Assembly: GCF_958350005.1 (NCBI RefSeq) | Contig: NZ_CATWFF010000023.1 | Span: 1-18,148, forward strand | Direction: 5' to 3' | DNA length: 18,148 bases | Source of the DNA: an uncultured Megasphaera sp. | Lineage (GTDB): Bacteria > Bacillota > Negativicutes > Veillonellales > Megasphaeraceae | In this document: piece after piece, positions 1-8,472 of the stretch | Position numbering within the stretch: the first letter of the stretch is position 1 | Layout of the letters: every line of letters starts with the position of its first letter | Made by a program: the position numbers and the translations under genes | Notes under the pieces: generated by a model | Databases searched by the model: none | Told to the model about the DNA's origin: nothing | The model's input: the letters and a program-made list of their open reading frames with translations, nothing else

Positions 1-68
1 AGCTTTAGTATAAATTTTTAGCCTCCTGCAGGTGATTTGGCCTGTATGGAATGTTAGGATGGAGATAT

Positions 69-2342
69 ATGCTGGAATTTCCGATTAAGCGTACCATTGT
101 CATTGATGATACGAAAAAGAAGAAACGAAGCCGTAAGAAAAAAGAAGACGGCGAAAAAATGATTATTAACGGCACCGTAAATTTACCGGATAAAAAGCCG
201 CTGAAAAAGATGGACCCTCTGCCGAAAAATGCGAAAAATCTGGTCATCGTCGAATCACCGGCCAAGGCCAAGACGATTGAACGCTTCCTGGGCAGTGAGT
301 ATAAAGTTATGGCCAGCCGCGGACATCTTCGCGACCTGCCGCGCAACCAGTTCGGCGTAAATATTGAAAACGGCTTTACGCCGTCGTATACGAATATGTG
401 GGATAAGCGCAAGCTTATTGAAGAGCTGCAGCATGAATTTGTCCGCTCGAAGAATGTCTATCTGGCAACTGACCCGGACCGCGAAGGGGAAGCGATTTCC
501 TGGCATCTGGCTCATTTGCTGGAAATGGATCCCAAGGAAAAATGCCGCGTCATGTTTCATGAAATTACGAAGAAGGCTGTTCTGGCCGGCATGGATGATC
601 CGGAGCCCATTGATCTGCAGAAGGTAGACGCCCAGCAGGCACGGCGCGTCCTCGACCGTATCGTGGGGTATAAGCTCAGTCCGCTGCTGTGGAAAAAAGT
701 CTGCAAAGGCCTCAGTGCCGGCCGCGTGCAGTCCGTTGCCGTTCGTTTGATCTGCGAACGGGAAGAAGAAATCAAGGCCTTCGTTCCTGAAGAATACTGG
801 ACGGTCAGCGGCGTATACAAGACGGAAAAAGGGCTGTCCCTGACGGCAGAACTGGTCAAAATCGACGGGAAAAAAGCGGATATCAGCGATGGAGACCAGG
901 CCCGACAGATTGCAGAAGATCTGCAGTGGGAGCAGAAAGGCCTTGCCGGTCATGAGCCCGATCGGATTGAAAAGGTAGAAAAACGGCGCCGCAAGCGTCA
1001 GCCCCAGCCGCCGTTTACAACGTCGACGATGCAGCAGGAATGTGTAAGCAAGCTGAATTTCGGCGCCAAGAAGACGATGATGCTGGCCCAGCAGCTGTAT
1101 GAAGGGCTGGATATTGGCGACCATGGTCATGTCGGCCTCATTACGTACATGCGTACAGACTCGGTGCGTATTAATGACGACATGATTCAGGCTGCACGGG
1201 AACGTATTCGTTCTGTGTATGGCCCGGAATATGTGCCGCCTAAGCCGCGAATCTACAAGACGAAGCAGTCCAGTCAGGATGCTCATGAAGCGATCCGGCC
1301 GACGTCGCTGGAACTGACGCCGGCCAAGGTAGCGGACTTCTTGTCCCGCGACCAGCTGCGTCTGTATACGCTGATCTGGAACCGGTTCCTGGCCAGCCAG
1401 ATGGAAGCCGTTGAAACGGAACACATGGCCATTACGATTCACAGCGGCCAGTATGAACTGCGGGCTGCCGGATATAAAGTAGTATTTAAAGGGTTTACGG
1501 AACTCTATGAAGATGCAAAGAAAGATAAGACGGCAGCTGAACTTCCTCATCTGGAAGAAGGAACAGTGGTCCACAATCAGAGTGTCGAACCGACGCAGCA
1601 TTTCACGCAGCCGCCGGCCCGGTACACCGAAGCCAGCCTGATTAAGACGCTGGAAGAAAAGGGGATTGGCCGCCCGAGTACGTATGCGCCCATTATGGAT
1701 ACGATCCAGAACCGGAACTACGTGGAAAAGAAGGACAAACAGTTTGTCCCGACAGAACTGGGCGTCATTATTGTGGATCTGCTCAAAAAATACTTTGAAC
1801 GGATTATTAACGTCGGGTTTACAGCCCATATGGAAGAAGAACTGGACGGTATTGAACGGGGGACCGATACGTATGTTCATGTCCTGCAGGAATTTTACGA
1901 TGTTTTCAAGCCTGAAATGGATGTGGCTGAAGAACAGATGGAAAAGGTCACTGTTGCCGGACAGGACTCCGGACAGGTCTGCGAACTTTGCGGCGCACCG
2001 ATGGTGTATAAATTCGGCCGATTCGGCAAATTCCTGGCGTGCTCCAATTTCCCGGAATGCCGCAATACAAAGGCTATTGTGGAAGATCTGGGCATTACAT
2101 GCCCCAAGTGCGGCAAAGGCACACTGATCAAGCGCAAATCCAAACGGGGCCGCCTGTTTTACGGATGCAGTGAGTATCCGGAATGTGATTTTGTACTGTG
2201 GAATCAGCCTGTCGATAAGAAATGCCCTCTCTGCGGCAGCATCATGGTAGTTAAACATTATAAAAAAGGGCCAGATAAGATATTCTGCAGCAATCCAGAA
2301 TGTGAAAATCATAAAAAAGGAGAAGTCGTTCATGAAGAATAG
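69..2342 (+). CDS. topA: DNA topoisomerase I (type IA)
   Basis: This is a type IA topoisomerase that relaxes negatively supercoiled DNA through a transient 5'-phosphotyrosine break. From the ATG at 69, the TOPRIM domain starts near residue 56 (VIVESPAKAK, E62) and carries the metal-binding D135/D137/E139 in TDPDREGE. The catalytic tyrosine is Y360 in ITYMRTDSVR. Three four-cysteine zinc ribbons lie between about residue 638 and the C-terminus (CELC, CPKC, CPLC, each followed by a C...PEC pair). An in-frame ATG at 51 has only a distant AGGTGAT. The ATG at 69 has GGATGGAG about 4 nt upstream, so it is preferred, giving 757 residues. The lysine-rich stretch of about 55 residues before TOPRIM is unusual, because most homologues begin almost at the VIVESP motif. 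The gene heads the operon and its 3' end overlaps trmFO by 11 nt. Upstream, a TATAAA at 9-14 could be part of a promoter, but its -35 would lie outside the window. Confidence 0.97.
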   Translation: MLEFPIKRTIVIDDTKKKKRSRKKKEDGEKMIINGTVNLPDKKPLKKMDPLPKNAKNLVIVESPAKAKTIERFLGSEYKVMASRGHLRDLPRNQFGVNIENGFTPSYTNMWDKRKLIEELQHEFVRSKNVYLATDPDREGEAISWHLAHLLEMDPKEKCRVMFHEITKKAVLAGMDDPEPIDLQKVDAQQARRVLDRIVGYKLSPLLWKKVCKGLSAGRVQSVAVRLICEREEEIKAFVPEEYWTVSGVYKTEKGLSLTAELVKIDGKKADISDGDQARQIAEDLQWEQKGLAGHEPDRIEKVEKRRRKRQPQPPFTTSTMQQECVSKLNFGAKKTMMLAQQLYEGLDIGDHGHVGLITYMRTDSVRINDDMIQAARERIRSVYGPEYVPPKPRIYKTKQSSQDAHEAIRPTSLELTPAKVADFLSRDQLRLYTLIWNRFLASQMEAVETEHMAITIHSGQYELRAAGYKVVFKGFTELYEDAKKDKTAAELPHLEEGTVVHNQSVEPTQHFTQPPARYTEASLIKTLEEKGIGRPSTYAPIMDTIQNRNYVEKKDKQFVPTELGVIIVDLLKKYFERIINVGFTAHMEEELDGIERGTDTYVHVLQEFYDVFKPEMDVAEEQMEKVTVAGQDSGQVCELCGAPMVYKFGRFGKFLACSNFPECRNTKAIVEDLGITCPKCGKGTLIKRKSKRGRLFYGCSEYPECDFVLWNQPVDKKCPLCGSIMVVKHYKKGPDKIFCSNPECENHKKGEVVHEE

Positions 2343-3645
2343 CGTACTCGTTATCGGTGCCGGCCTGGCCGGCTCAGAAGCGGCCTGGCAGCTGGCAAAG
2401 CGGGGCATTCCCGTCGAACTGGCGGAAATGCGGCCAGCCCAGTCTTCGCCGGCACATCATACGGAGCTGTTTGCCGAACTGGTCTGCAGCAATTCCCTGC
2501 GGGCAGCCAACGTGGAAAACGCCGTAGGCCTCTTAAAGGAAGAAATGCGCCGCCTTGGCTCGCTGATTATGGAAGCAGCCGATGCGACCCGTGTTCCTGC
2601 CGGCGGTGCTCTGGCGGTGGACCGGCTGCCGTTCAGTCAGTATGTTACAGAGATTCTGACCAGGCATCCGCTGATTTCGGTTCGTCATGAAGAAGTAACG
2701 GAACTGCCGGACGATCAGATCTGCATTATTGCCACCGGACCGCTGACCAGCGATGCCATGGCCCAGACCATACAGAACCTGACCGGCATGGAGTATTTCC
2801 ATTTTCATGATGCTGCGGCGCCGATTGTGACTGTCGACTCTCTGGATATGACGAAAGTATACCGGGCCGCACGGTACGGCAAGGGCGGCGCCGATTATCT
2901 GAACTGCCCCTTTACGAAGGAAGAGTATGAAGCATTCTGGCAGGCTCTGACGACGGCAGAATGTGCTGAACTTCATGAGTTTGAAAAGAACGATGCCGTC
3001 TTTGAAGGCTGCATGCCCATTGAAATCATGGCCGGCCGCGGTATTGACACGATGCGCTTCGGTCCCATGAAGCCTGTCGGCCTGGAACTTCCCGGCACGG
3101 ACACCGTGCCTTATGCCGTCGTACAGTTGCGCCAGGATAACGGCAGCGCTACCTTGTATAATATTGTCGGCTTCCAGACGCATTTGAAGTTTGGCGAACA
3201 GAAGCGGGTATTTTCCATGATTCCCGGCCTGGAACAGGCCGAATTCGTTCGCTACGGCGTCATGCACCGCAATTCCTATATCAATTCGCCGTCTCTTCTG
3301 GAACCGACGCTGCAGTACCGCAAAAACGGAAAGCTCCTGTTTGCCGGACAGCTTACAGGGGTCGAAGGGTATCTGGAATCGGCAGCTATGGGACTGTTGG
3401 CCGGCGTAAATGCAGCCCGGATGATGCAGGGGAAAGACTGCCTGACTTTTTCCCGACAGACAGCTATGGGCGGCCTGAGCCACTATATTTCGACAGGGCC
3501 AAACGACCATTTCCAGCCTATGAATATTAATTTTGGCATTATGGAGCCCTTGGGTATAAAAAAACGGATGAAGAAACGAGAAAAAAATGCCCTGCTGGCA
3601 CAGCGGGCACTGGAAGAAATTGATGCAGTGAAGGAGACTATATGA
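2332..3645 (+). CDS. trmFO: Methylenetetrahydrofolate--tRNA-(uracil-5-)-methyltransferase TrmFO
   Basis: A cytosolic flavoenzyme that makes m5U54 (ribothymidine) in the tRNA T-loop using 5,10-methylenetetrahydrofolate and FAD. The N-terminus carries the Rossmann FAD-binding motif VIGAGLAGSEAA. C52 in AELVCSNSLR and C227 in EGCMPIE correspond to the two functionally important cysteines (Cys53 and Cys226) known from the Bacillus subtilis enzyme. The length of 437 residues is typical of the family. A longer in-frame reading begins at 2302, but the ATG at 2332 has AAGGAG 8 nt upstream and starts directly at the FAD fold, so it is chosen. It overlaps the end of topA by 11 nt, and its stop overlaps the hslV start as ATGA, which implies translational coupling. 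In Bacillus, xerC (codV) follows this gene; here hslV follows directly. Confidence 0.97.
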   Translation: MKNSVLVIGAGLAGSEAAWQLAKRGIPVELAEMRPAQSSPAHHTELFAELVCSNSLRAANVENAVGLLKEEMRRLGSLIMEAADATRVPAGGALAVDRLPFSQYVTEILTRHPLISVRHEEVTELPDDQICIIATGPLTSDAMAQTIQNLTGMEYFHFHDAAAPIVTVDSLDMTKVYRAARYGKGGADYLNCPFTKEEYEAFWQALTTAECAELHEFEKNDAVFEGCMPIEIMAGRGIDTMRFGPMKPVGLELPGTDTVPYAVVQLRQDNGSATLYNIVGFQTHLKFGEQKRVFSMIPGLEQAEFVRYGVMHRNSYINSPSLLEPTLQYRKNGKLLFAGQLTGVEGYLESAAMGLLAGVNAARMMQGKDCLTFSRQTAMGGLSHYISTGPNDHFQPMNINFGIMEPLGIKKRMKKREKNALLAQRALEEIDAVKETI

Positions 3646-4202
3646 CGATGACAGAACAACTGATGGCTACGTCGTTCCATGCGACGACGATTGTGGCAGT
3701 GCAGAAAGACGGGAAAACCGCCATTGCCGGCGACGGCCAGGTTACGATGGGCAATGCCGTAATTATGAAGGCGACGGCACAGAAGGTACGGCGTCTGTAC
3801 AATGGGCAGATTATCAGCGGCTTTGCCGGCTCTGTAGCCGATGCGTTTTCCCTGTTTGACCGGTTTGAAGAAAAACTGAATGAATACAACGGCAATCTGG
3901 TTCGCAGTGCTGTCGAACTGGCCAAGGACTGGCGGTCCGACAAGATCCTGCACAAGCTGGAAGCACTCCTTCTGGTAGCCGATAAGAACCGGATTCTCCT
4001 CATTTCCGGCAACGGCGAAGTCATCGAACCGGATGACGGCATTACGGCCATTGGCTCGGGCGGCAACTATGCCCTGGCCGCCGGACGGGCCCTGCTGCAG
4101 AATACAGATCTGTCGGCCCGGGATATTGCGGAAAAATCCCTGCACATTGCAGCTGATATTTGTGTATATACGAATCACCATGTTATTGTGGAAGAAATAT
4201 AG
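3642..4202 (+). CDS. hslV: ATP-dependent protease peptidase subunit HslV (ClpQ)
   Basis: The threonine peptidase subunit of the two-component HslVU protease, which forms a dodecameric chamber capped by HslU. The expected catalytic residue is T15 in SFHATTIVAV, exposed after removal of a propeptide of about 14 residues ending in His-Ala; the Bacillus protein carries a similar SFHATTI sequence. Other family signatures are GDGQVTMG, the GFAGSVADAF stretch and GSGGNYALAAGRAL near the C-terminus. The length is 186 residues. ATG codons at 3642, 3648 and 3663 are all in frame. The first is chosen because AAGGAG lies 5 nt upstream and its ATGA overlap couples it to trmFO. The later starts would shorten only the propeptide. 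hslU follows after 17 nt. Confidence 0.96.
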   Translation: MTMTEQLMATSFHATTIVAVQKDGKTAIAGDGQVTMGNAVIMKATAQKVRRLYNGQIISGFAGSVADAFSLFDRFEEKLNEYNGNLVRSAVELAKDWRSDKILHKLEALLLVADKNRILLISGNGEVIEPDDGITAIGSGGNYALAAGRALLQNTDLSARDIAEKSLHIAADICVYTNHHVIVEEI

Positions 4203-4219
4203 AAGAACGGGAGACTATT

Positions 4220-5632
4220 ATGAACGAAATTGAACTGACACCAAAACAGATCGTCGCCGAGCTGGATACGTATATTGTAGGCCAGAAAGAAGCCAAGAAA
4301 TCCGTAGCCATTGCCCTGCGGAACCGGTGGCGCCGCAAGCATCTGTCTGAAGATATGCAGGATGAAATTATTCCCAAGAATATTCTCCTCATCGGCCCGA
4401 CTGGCGTAGGCAAAACGGAAATTGCCCGCCGCCTGGCCCGCCTGGTAGGAGCGCCGTTTATCAAGGTCGAAGCGACAAAGTATACGGAAGTGGGCTACGT
4501 TGGCCGCGATGTGGAACAGATGATCCGTGACCTCGTAGCCAATGCCATTCGCATGGTACAGGAGCAGGAAAGTCTGCGGTATGAAGAAAAGGCCGAAGAA
4601 GAAGCGAATAAGCGGATTTTACAGGTCTTCTGGCCGAAAAAATCGTCTGTAAAGGAAAAGGTAACGAATCCTATGGATATTTTCTTTTCCAGCGATGATG
4701 ACGACGATGAAAAAGGAAAAGAAGAACCGAAACAGCTGGAAGAACCGCAGTCGGACCGCCGGCAGAAAATGTTTGCCGATATTTGCGCCCATAAACTGGA
4801 CGAACGGGAAATCGAAGTGGAAGTGCGCGAACAGAGCCAGCCGGTCCAGGGGATTTTGACGGGCAATTCGGCAGAAGAACTGACCAGCAACTTCCAGGAA
4901 ATGCTGGGCAGCATTATGCCGAAGAAAAAGAAGAAAAAGAAAATGACCGTTGCCAAGGCCCGGGAAATTTTCAAAGAAGAAGAGCTGGAAAAGTGCCTCG
5001 ATATGGACGTCATTGTCGATAAAGCTATTGAAGCGACGGAACAGTCGGGCATCGTATTCATCGACGAATTCGACAAAATCGCCGAACGGAATCGCGGCGG
5101 CGGTGGTCCCGACGTATCCCGCGAAGGGGTACAGCGGGATATTCTGCCTATCGTCGAAGGGGCGACGGTCAATACGAAATACGGGCCGGTAAAAACGGAT
5201 CACATCCTGTTTATTGCTGCCGGTGCGTTCCACGTATCCAAGCCGAGCGACCTGATTCCGGAACTGCAGGGCCGCTTCCCCATTCGGGTAGAGCTGCAGT
5301 CTCTGACAGTCGACGATTTCCGCAGAATTCTGACGGAACCGAACCAGTCCCTGGTCAAGCAGTATACGGCTCTGCTGGAAACGGAAGGAGTGGAACTGGA
5401 ATTTACCTCTGACGGCATTGATACGATTGCCGAATACGCCCATCGCGTCAATGTGGAAACGGAAAACATCGGTGCCCGCCGGCTCCATACGATACTGGAA
5501 AAGATTTTGGAAGACGTGGCCTTTGAAGCGCCCGATCTGGCGGACAAGCATGTCGTCATCAACCAGGCCTTTGTATCTGACAAACTGCATGACGTCGTAC
5601 AGAACGTTGATTTGAGCCACTATATTTTATAA
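4220..5632 (+). CDS. hslU: ATP-dependent protease ATPase subunit HslU (ClpY)
   Basis: The AAA+ unfoldase that recognises substrates and threads them into HslV. The Walker A motif is GPTGVGKT (residues 59-66, K65) and the Walker B motif is VFIDEFDKI (D282, E283). The N-terminal LTPKQIVAELDTYIVGQ and the C-terminal tail DLSHYIL are typical, the tail being the part that docks into HslV. The I domain between about residues 110 and 265 holds an acidic run (S158 then five Asp and Glu) and a run of seven lysines near residues 233-241. This domain varies among homologues, so these runs are probably tolerated. The protein is 470 residues, slightly long for the family. The ATG at 4220 is preferred over an upstream in-frame codon at 4160 because GGGAG sits 6 nt before it and family homology begins there. 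The stop codon lies inside the ribosome binding region of the next gene. Confidence 0.97.
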   Translation: MNEIELTPKQIVAELDTYIVGQKEAKKSVAIALRNRWRRKHLSEDMQDEIIPKNILLIGPTGVGKTEIARRLARLVGAPFIKVEATKYTEVGYVGRDVEQMIRDLVANAIRMVQEQESLRYEEKAEEEANKRILQVFWPKKSSVKEKVTNPMDIFFSSDDDDDEKGKEEPKQLEEPQSDRRQKMFADICAHKLDEREIEVEVREQSQPVQGILTGNSAEELTSNFQEMLGSIMPKKKKKKKMTVAKAREIFKEEELEKCLDMDVIVDKAIEATEQSGIVFIDEFDKIAERNRGGGGPDVSREGVQRDILPIVEGATVNTKYGPVKTDHILFIAAGAFHVSKPSDLIPELQGRFPIRVELQSLTVDDFRRILTEPNQSLVKQYTALLETEGVELEFTSDGIDTIAEYAHRVNVETENIGARRLHTILEKILEDVAFEAPDLADKHVVINQAFVSDKLHDVVQNVDLSHYIL

Positions 5633-5641
5633 GGACAAACT

Positions 5642-6865
5642 ATGAGACCATATGCAAAGCTGTATATTACGAAAAAAGGGGAACGGGCTGCCCGCAGCGG
5701 CCATCCCTGGGTATACGGAGAAGAAGTGCTGCGTGTAGACGGCACGTATGAGACAGGCGACCTGGTCGATGTCTGCAGCGACAAGGGCCGGTATCTGGGT
5801 ACGGGGTTTGCCAATGATATTTCCAAAATCCGCGTCCGCATCATATCGACCAATACGAACGACCGCTTCGATGACGCATTCTGGCGCCGCCGCGTCGCCT
5901 ATGCCCTGCAGTATCGCCGCACCGTCATGGGGCCGAAGGACTTTTCCTGCTGCCGCCTCATCTTCGGCGATGCCGATCAGATGCCGGGCCTGACGGTGGA
6001 CCGATATAACGATGTCCTCGTTGCCCAGACTTTATGCTATGGCATGGATCAGGTGAAGCCCGTGATTTTCCGGGCCCTCGTGGACGAACTGAAAGAGATG
6101 GGCGTTGCCGTTCGCGGGATTTACGAACGAAACGACGTAGGCGTACGCGAACTGGACGGCATGGAGCAGTACAAGGGCTGGTTTGAAGCTGATTTTCTGC
6201 CGGCTCCGGGCAGCGTCGTAACGACGATTGATGAAAACGGCATCTTGTATGATGTAGATGTAGAAAATGGCCAGAAAACGGGCTTTTTCCTGGATCAGAA
6301 ATACAATCGCCTGGCTGTGGCCCGCATTGCTGCCGGCCGCCATGTGCTGGACTGCTTTACTCATACGGGAGCTTTTGCGCTCAATGCCGCCAAAGGCGGC
6401 GCCGCATCGGTGACGGCTGTGGACATATCGGCAGAAGCCGTATCCATGACGGAGGAAAATATTCGCCGCAATGGGATGGAAGGGATCGTACAGGCCAAAC
6501 AGGCCAATGTCTTTGATTTGCTGACGGCTCTTGCCGAAGAGAAGCGGCGGGACTACGATTTTATCATTCTGGACCCGCCGGCTTTTACGAAATCGGGACA
6601 TACTGTCCGCAATGCCATGCGGGGCTATAAGGAAATCAATCTGAAAGCCATGAAGCTCCTGCCCCGGGGCGGATATCTGGCAACGTGCTCGTGTTCGCAC
6701 TTCATGCGGGATGACCTGTTCCGGACCATGCTGCGCAGCGCCGCTGATGATGCAGGCGTTCATTTGCGGCAGATCGAAGGGCGGCAGCAGTCCCCGGATC
6801 ACCCGATCCTCTGGAATGTGCCGGAAACGGATTACCTTAAATTTTATCTGTTCCAGGTCGTCTGA
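5642..6865 (+). CDS. PUA-domain class I SAM-dependent rRNA methyltransferase (RlmI/COG1092 family)
   Basis: Predicted 23S rRNA cytosine-5 methyltransferase. An N-terminal PUA-like RNA-binding domain (about residues 1-75, including HPWVYGEEV) precedes a Rossmann methyltransferase domain. The SAM-binding motif I is DCFTHTGAFALNAA near residue 237, followed by an acidic loop at VDIS. Motif IV is LDPPAF (D311). ATCSCSHF holds C349 and C351, one of which is probably the catalytic cysteine by comparison with RlmI. The length of 407 residues suits the family. The ribosome binding site AAGGA overlaps the hslU stop, and the start is 9 nt after it, so the gene belongs to the same operon. Escherichia coli RlmI makes m5C1962, but target identity here is inferred from the family only. 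No terminator is visible after it. Confidence 0.9.
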   Translation: MRPYAKLYITKKGERAARSGHPWVYGEEVLRVDGTYETGDLVDVCSDKGRYLGTGFANDISKIRVRIISTNTNDRFDDAFWRRRVAYALQYRRTVMGPKDFSCCRLIFGDADQMPGLTVDRYNDVLVAQTLCYGMDQVKPVIFRALVDELKEMGVAVRGIYERNDVGVRELDGMEQYKGWFEADFLPAPGSVVTTIDENGILYDVDVENGQKTGFFLDQKYNRLAVARIAAGRHVLDCFTHTGAFALNAAKGGAASVTAVDISAEAVSMTEENIRRNGMEGIVQAKQANVFDLLTALAEEKRRDYDFIILDPPAFTKSGHTVRNAMRGYKEINLKAMKLLPRGGYLATCSCSHFMRDDLFRTMLRSAADDAGVHLRQIEGRQQSPDHPILWNVPETDYLKFYLFQVV

Positions 6866-6888
6866 TTCTGGGGCAGCGCACAAAAGTA

Positions 6889-6897
6889 TGCTATAAT
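6889..6897 (+). promoter_or_regulatory. Extended -10 promoter for thrC operon
   Basis: TGC followed by a perfect TATAAT (6892-6897) forms an extended -10 element about 46 nt before the thrC start. No convincing -35 hexamer is seen at 16-18 bp upstream, which is acceptable for extended -10 promoters. It indicates that thrC is transcribed separately from the hslVU operon. Confidence 0.7.
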
Positions 6898-6902
6898 AAA
6901 CC

Positions 6903-6915
6903 ATACATTATGTAT
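6903..6915. promoter_or_regulatory. 13-bp palindrome at predicted thrC transcription start, possible operator
   Basis: ATACAT-T-ATGTAT is a perfect inverted repeat around a single central T. It begins 6 nt after the TATAAT box and so covers the expected start of transcription. A dimeric repressor bound here would block initiation. AT-rich palindromes of this size can arise by chance, and no regulator is identified. Confidence 0.35.
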
Positions 6916-6942
6916 ATGCTTACTGAATAAAGGGGGACCTTG

Positions 6943-8448
6943 ATGATGAAGTTTAGAAGCACCCGGTCTAATGAATGCGTGTCTCCGTCGTACGCTTTGC
7001 TGCACGGCCTGGCAAAAGACGGCGGACTGTATATTCCGGAAACTTTTCCGGAACAGGTATTGACTTATAAGCAGCTGGCTGGTAAATCCTATCAGGAAAT
7101 CGCCGCTGTTGTCCTGTCTTATTTCTTTACGAATTTTACAGACGAAGAACGTAAGCAGATGATTGCATCTGCCTACAACGACCAGACCTTTCGGGACAGC
7201 CGGATTGTGCCGCTCCATTCCATCGATGCCGATACGAGCATTTCCGAACTGTTCCATGGACGGACGCTGGCCTTTAAGGACCTGGCCCTGTCGCTGTTTC
7301 CCTATTTGCTGACAGCGGCAAAAAAACAGGAAAAAGAAACACGGGAAATCCTGATCCTGACGGCTACCAGCGGCGATACGGGAAAAGCTGCGCTGGAAGG
7401 ATTCAAAGATGTGCCGGGCACGAATATTATGGTATTTTATCCAAGCGAAGGCGTCAGCCCCATGCAGAAGCAGCAGATGCAGAAGCAGGAAGGGCAGAAC
7501 GTCAAGGTTTCGGCTATTTACGGGAATTTTGACGATGCCCAGAGCTTCCTGAAACGGGTGTTTACCAATGCAGCCGTCAACGCCTATGCTGACAGCAAGG
7601 GCGTGCTGTTTTCCAGTGCCAACTCCATCAACATTGGCCGCCTGTTCCCGCAGGTTGCCTATTACGTATCGACCTACGTATCCCTCGTGGATAACGGCGC
7701 TATTGCCGAAGACGAACCTTTTGACGTCGTCGTGCCGACAGGGAATTTCGGCAATATTCTGGCCGGCTATTTTGCCAAGAAAATGGGGATCCCCATTGGC
7801 AAGCTGATCTGCGCATCCAATACGAACAAGGTACTTGCCGATTTCTTTAACACCGGCGTATACGATATGAACCGGCCTTTCTTCACGACGTCCAGCCCGT
7901 CTATGGATATTTTGCTGTCCAGCAATTTTGAACGGTTCCTGTTCTACGTAGCCGGTCAGGATGCAGGTCGTGTCGCGCAGTGGGAAGACGACCTGGCAAA
8001 AACGGGAAAAATGGCTGTCTCGGCAGACGAACTGGCTGCGCTGCGGGCTGACTTTGAAGGCGGCTGGATTGATGATGATGAAACGAAGGCAGTCATCAAT
8101 CACGTATATAACGACTATGGCTATTTACTCGATCCCCATACGGCTGTCGCCTATGGCGTATACCTGAACCGTCATAAACAGGGACTGGACAAAGGCCGTC
8201 ATACGGTCATTATGGCTACGGCGCATCCTTATAAGTTCCCGCCCGTTATCTGCGAAGCTCTGGCACTGCCGCAGCACGATGATCCCTTTGCCATGCTGGC
8301 TGAAATCAGCAGCGTAACGGGAATGGCCCTGCCGGCACCGCTGGCAGACCTGAAAGACAAACCGGTCCGCTTCCATGATTCCATTCAGAAAGAAGACATG
8401 AAGCAGGCTGTCTTGTCCTTTGTGGACCAGATTCACGACCGGGCCTAA
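6943..8448 (+). CDS. thrC: Threonine synthase
   Basis: A PLP-dependent enzyme that converts O-phospho-L-homoserine to L-threonine, the last step of threonine synthesis, in the cytosol. K112 in LAFKDLAL is the expected Schiff-base lysine. TSGDTGKAA is the phosphate-binding loop, and VPTGNFGNILAGYFAKK is also typical. The length of about 501 residues fits the long, yeast/E. coli-like class. The start could be the ATG at 6943 or 6946, or a TTG at 6940; AGGGGG (6931-6936) is spaced best for 6943. It has its own promoter and no other thr genes beside it. It is followed after 24 nt by an EamA-type exporter, suggesting co-transcription. Confidence 0.95.
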   Translation: MMKFRSTRSNECVSPSYALLHGLAKDGGLYIPETFPEQVLTYKQLAGKSYQEIAAVVLSYFFTNFTDEERKQMIASAYNDQTFRDSRIVPLHSIDADTSISELFHGRTLAFKDLALSLFPYLLTAAKKQEKETREILILTATSGDTGKAALEGFKDVPGTNIMVFYPSEGVSPMQKQQMQKQEGQNVKVSAIYGNFDDAQSFLKRVFTNAAVNAYADSKGVLFSSANSINIGRLFPQVAYYVSTYVSLVDNGAIAEDEPFDVVVPTGNFGNILAGYFAKKMGIPIGKLICASNTNKVLADFFNTGVYDMNRPFFTTSSPSMDILLSSNFERFLFYVAGQDAGRVAQWEDDLAKTGKMAVSADELAALRADFEGGWIDDDETKAVINHVYNDYGYLLDPHTAVAYGVYLNRHKQGLDKGRHTVIMATAHPYKFPPVICEALALPQHDDPFAMLAEISSVTGMALPAPLADLKDKPVRFHDSIQKEDMKQAVLSFVDQIHDRA

Positions 8449-8472
8449 TGTTGTGTCAGGGAAGGTGATTGT

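Noticed and set aside
25..32. CCTGCAGG palindrome near the left edge as a regulatory site
   Set aside because: It is short, common by chance in this base composition, and has no associated promoter element fully inside the window.
255..2408. Long open frame on the minus strand opposite topA (717 codons)
   Set aside because: It lies opposite a clearly conserved topA, has no recognisable domain and no promoter or ribosome binding site. It is a shadow of biased codon use. The same applies to the long minus-strand frames opposite trmFO, hslU, the methyltransferase and thrC.
4690..4945. Acidic and poly-lysine runs in HslU as a sign of frameshift or foreign insertion
   Set aside because: The frame is intact on both sides, the runs fall in the variable I domain, and family motifs continue normally afterwards.
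6866..6942. Possible T-box or threonine attenuator before thrC
   Set aside because: The gap is only 77 nt, with a promoter inside it. There is no leader peptide rich in Thr codons and no terminator hairpin.
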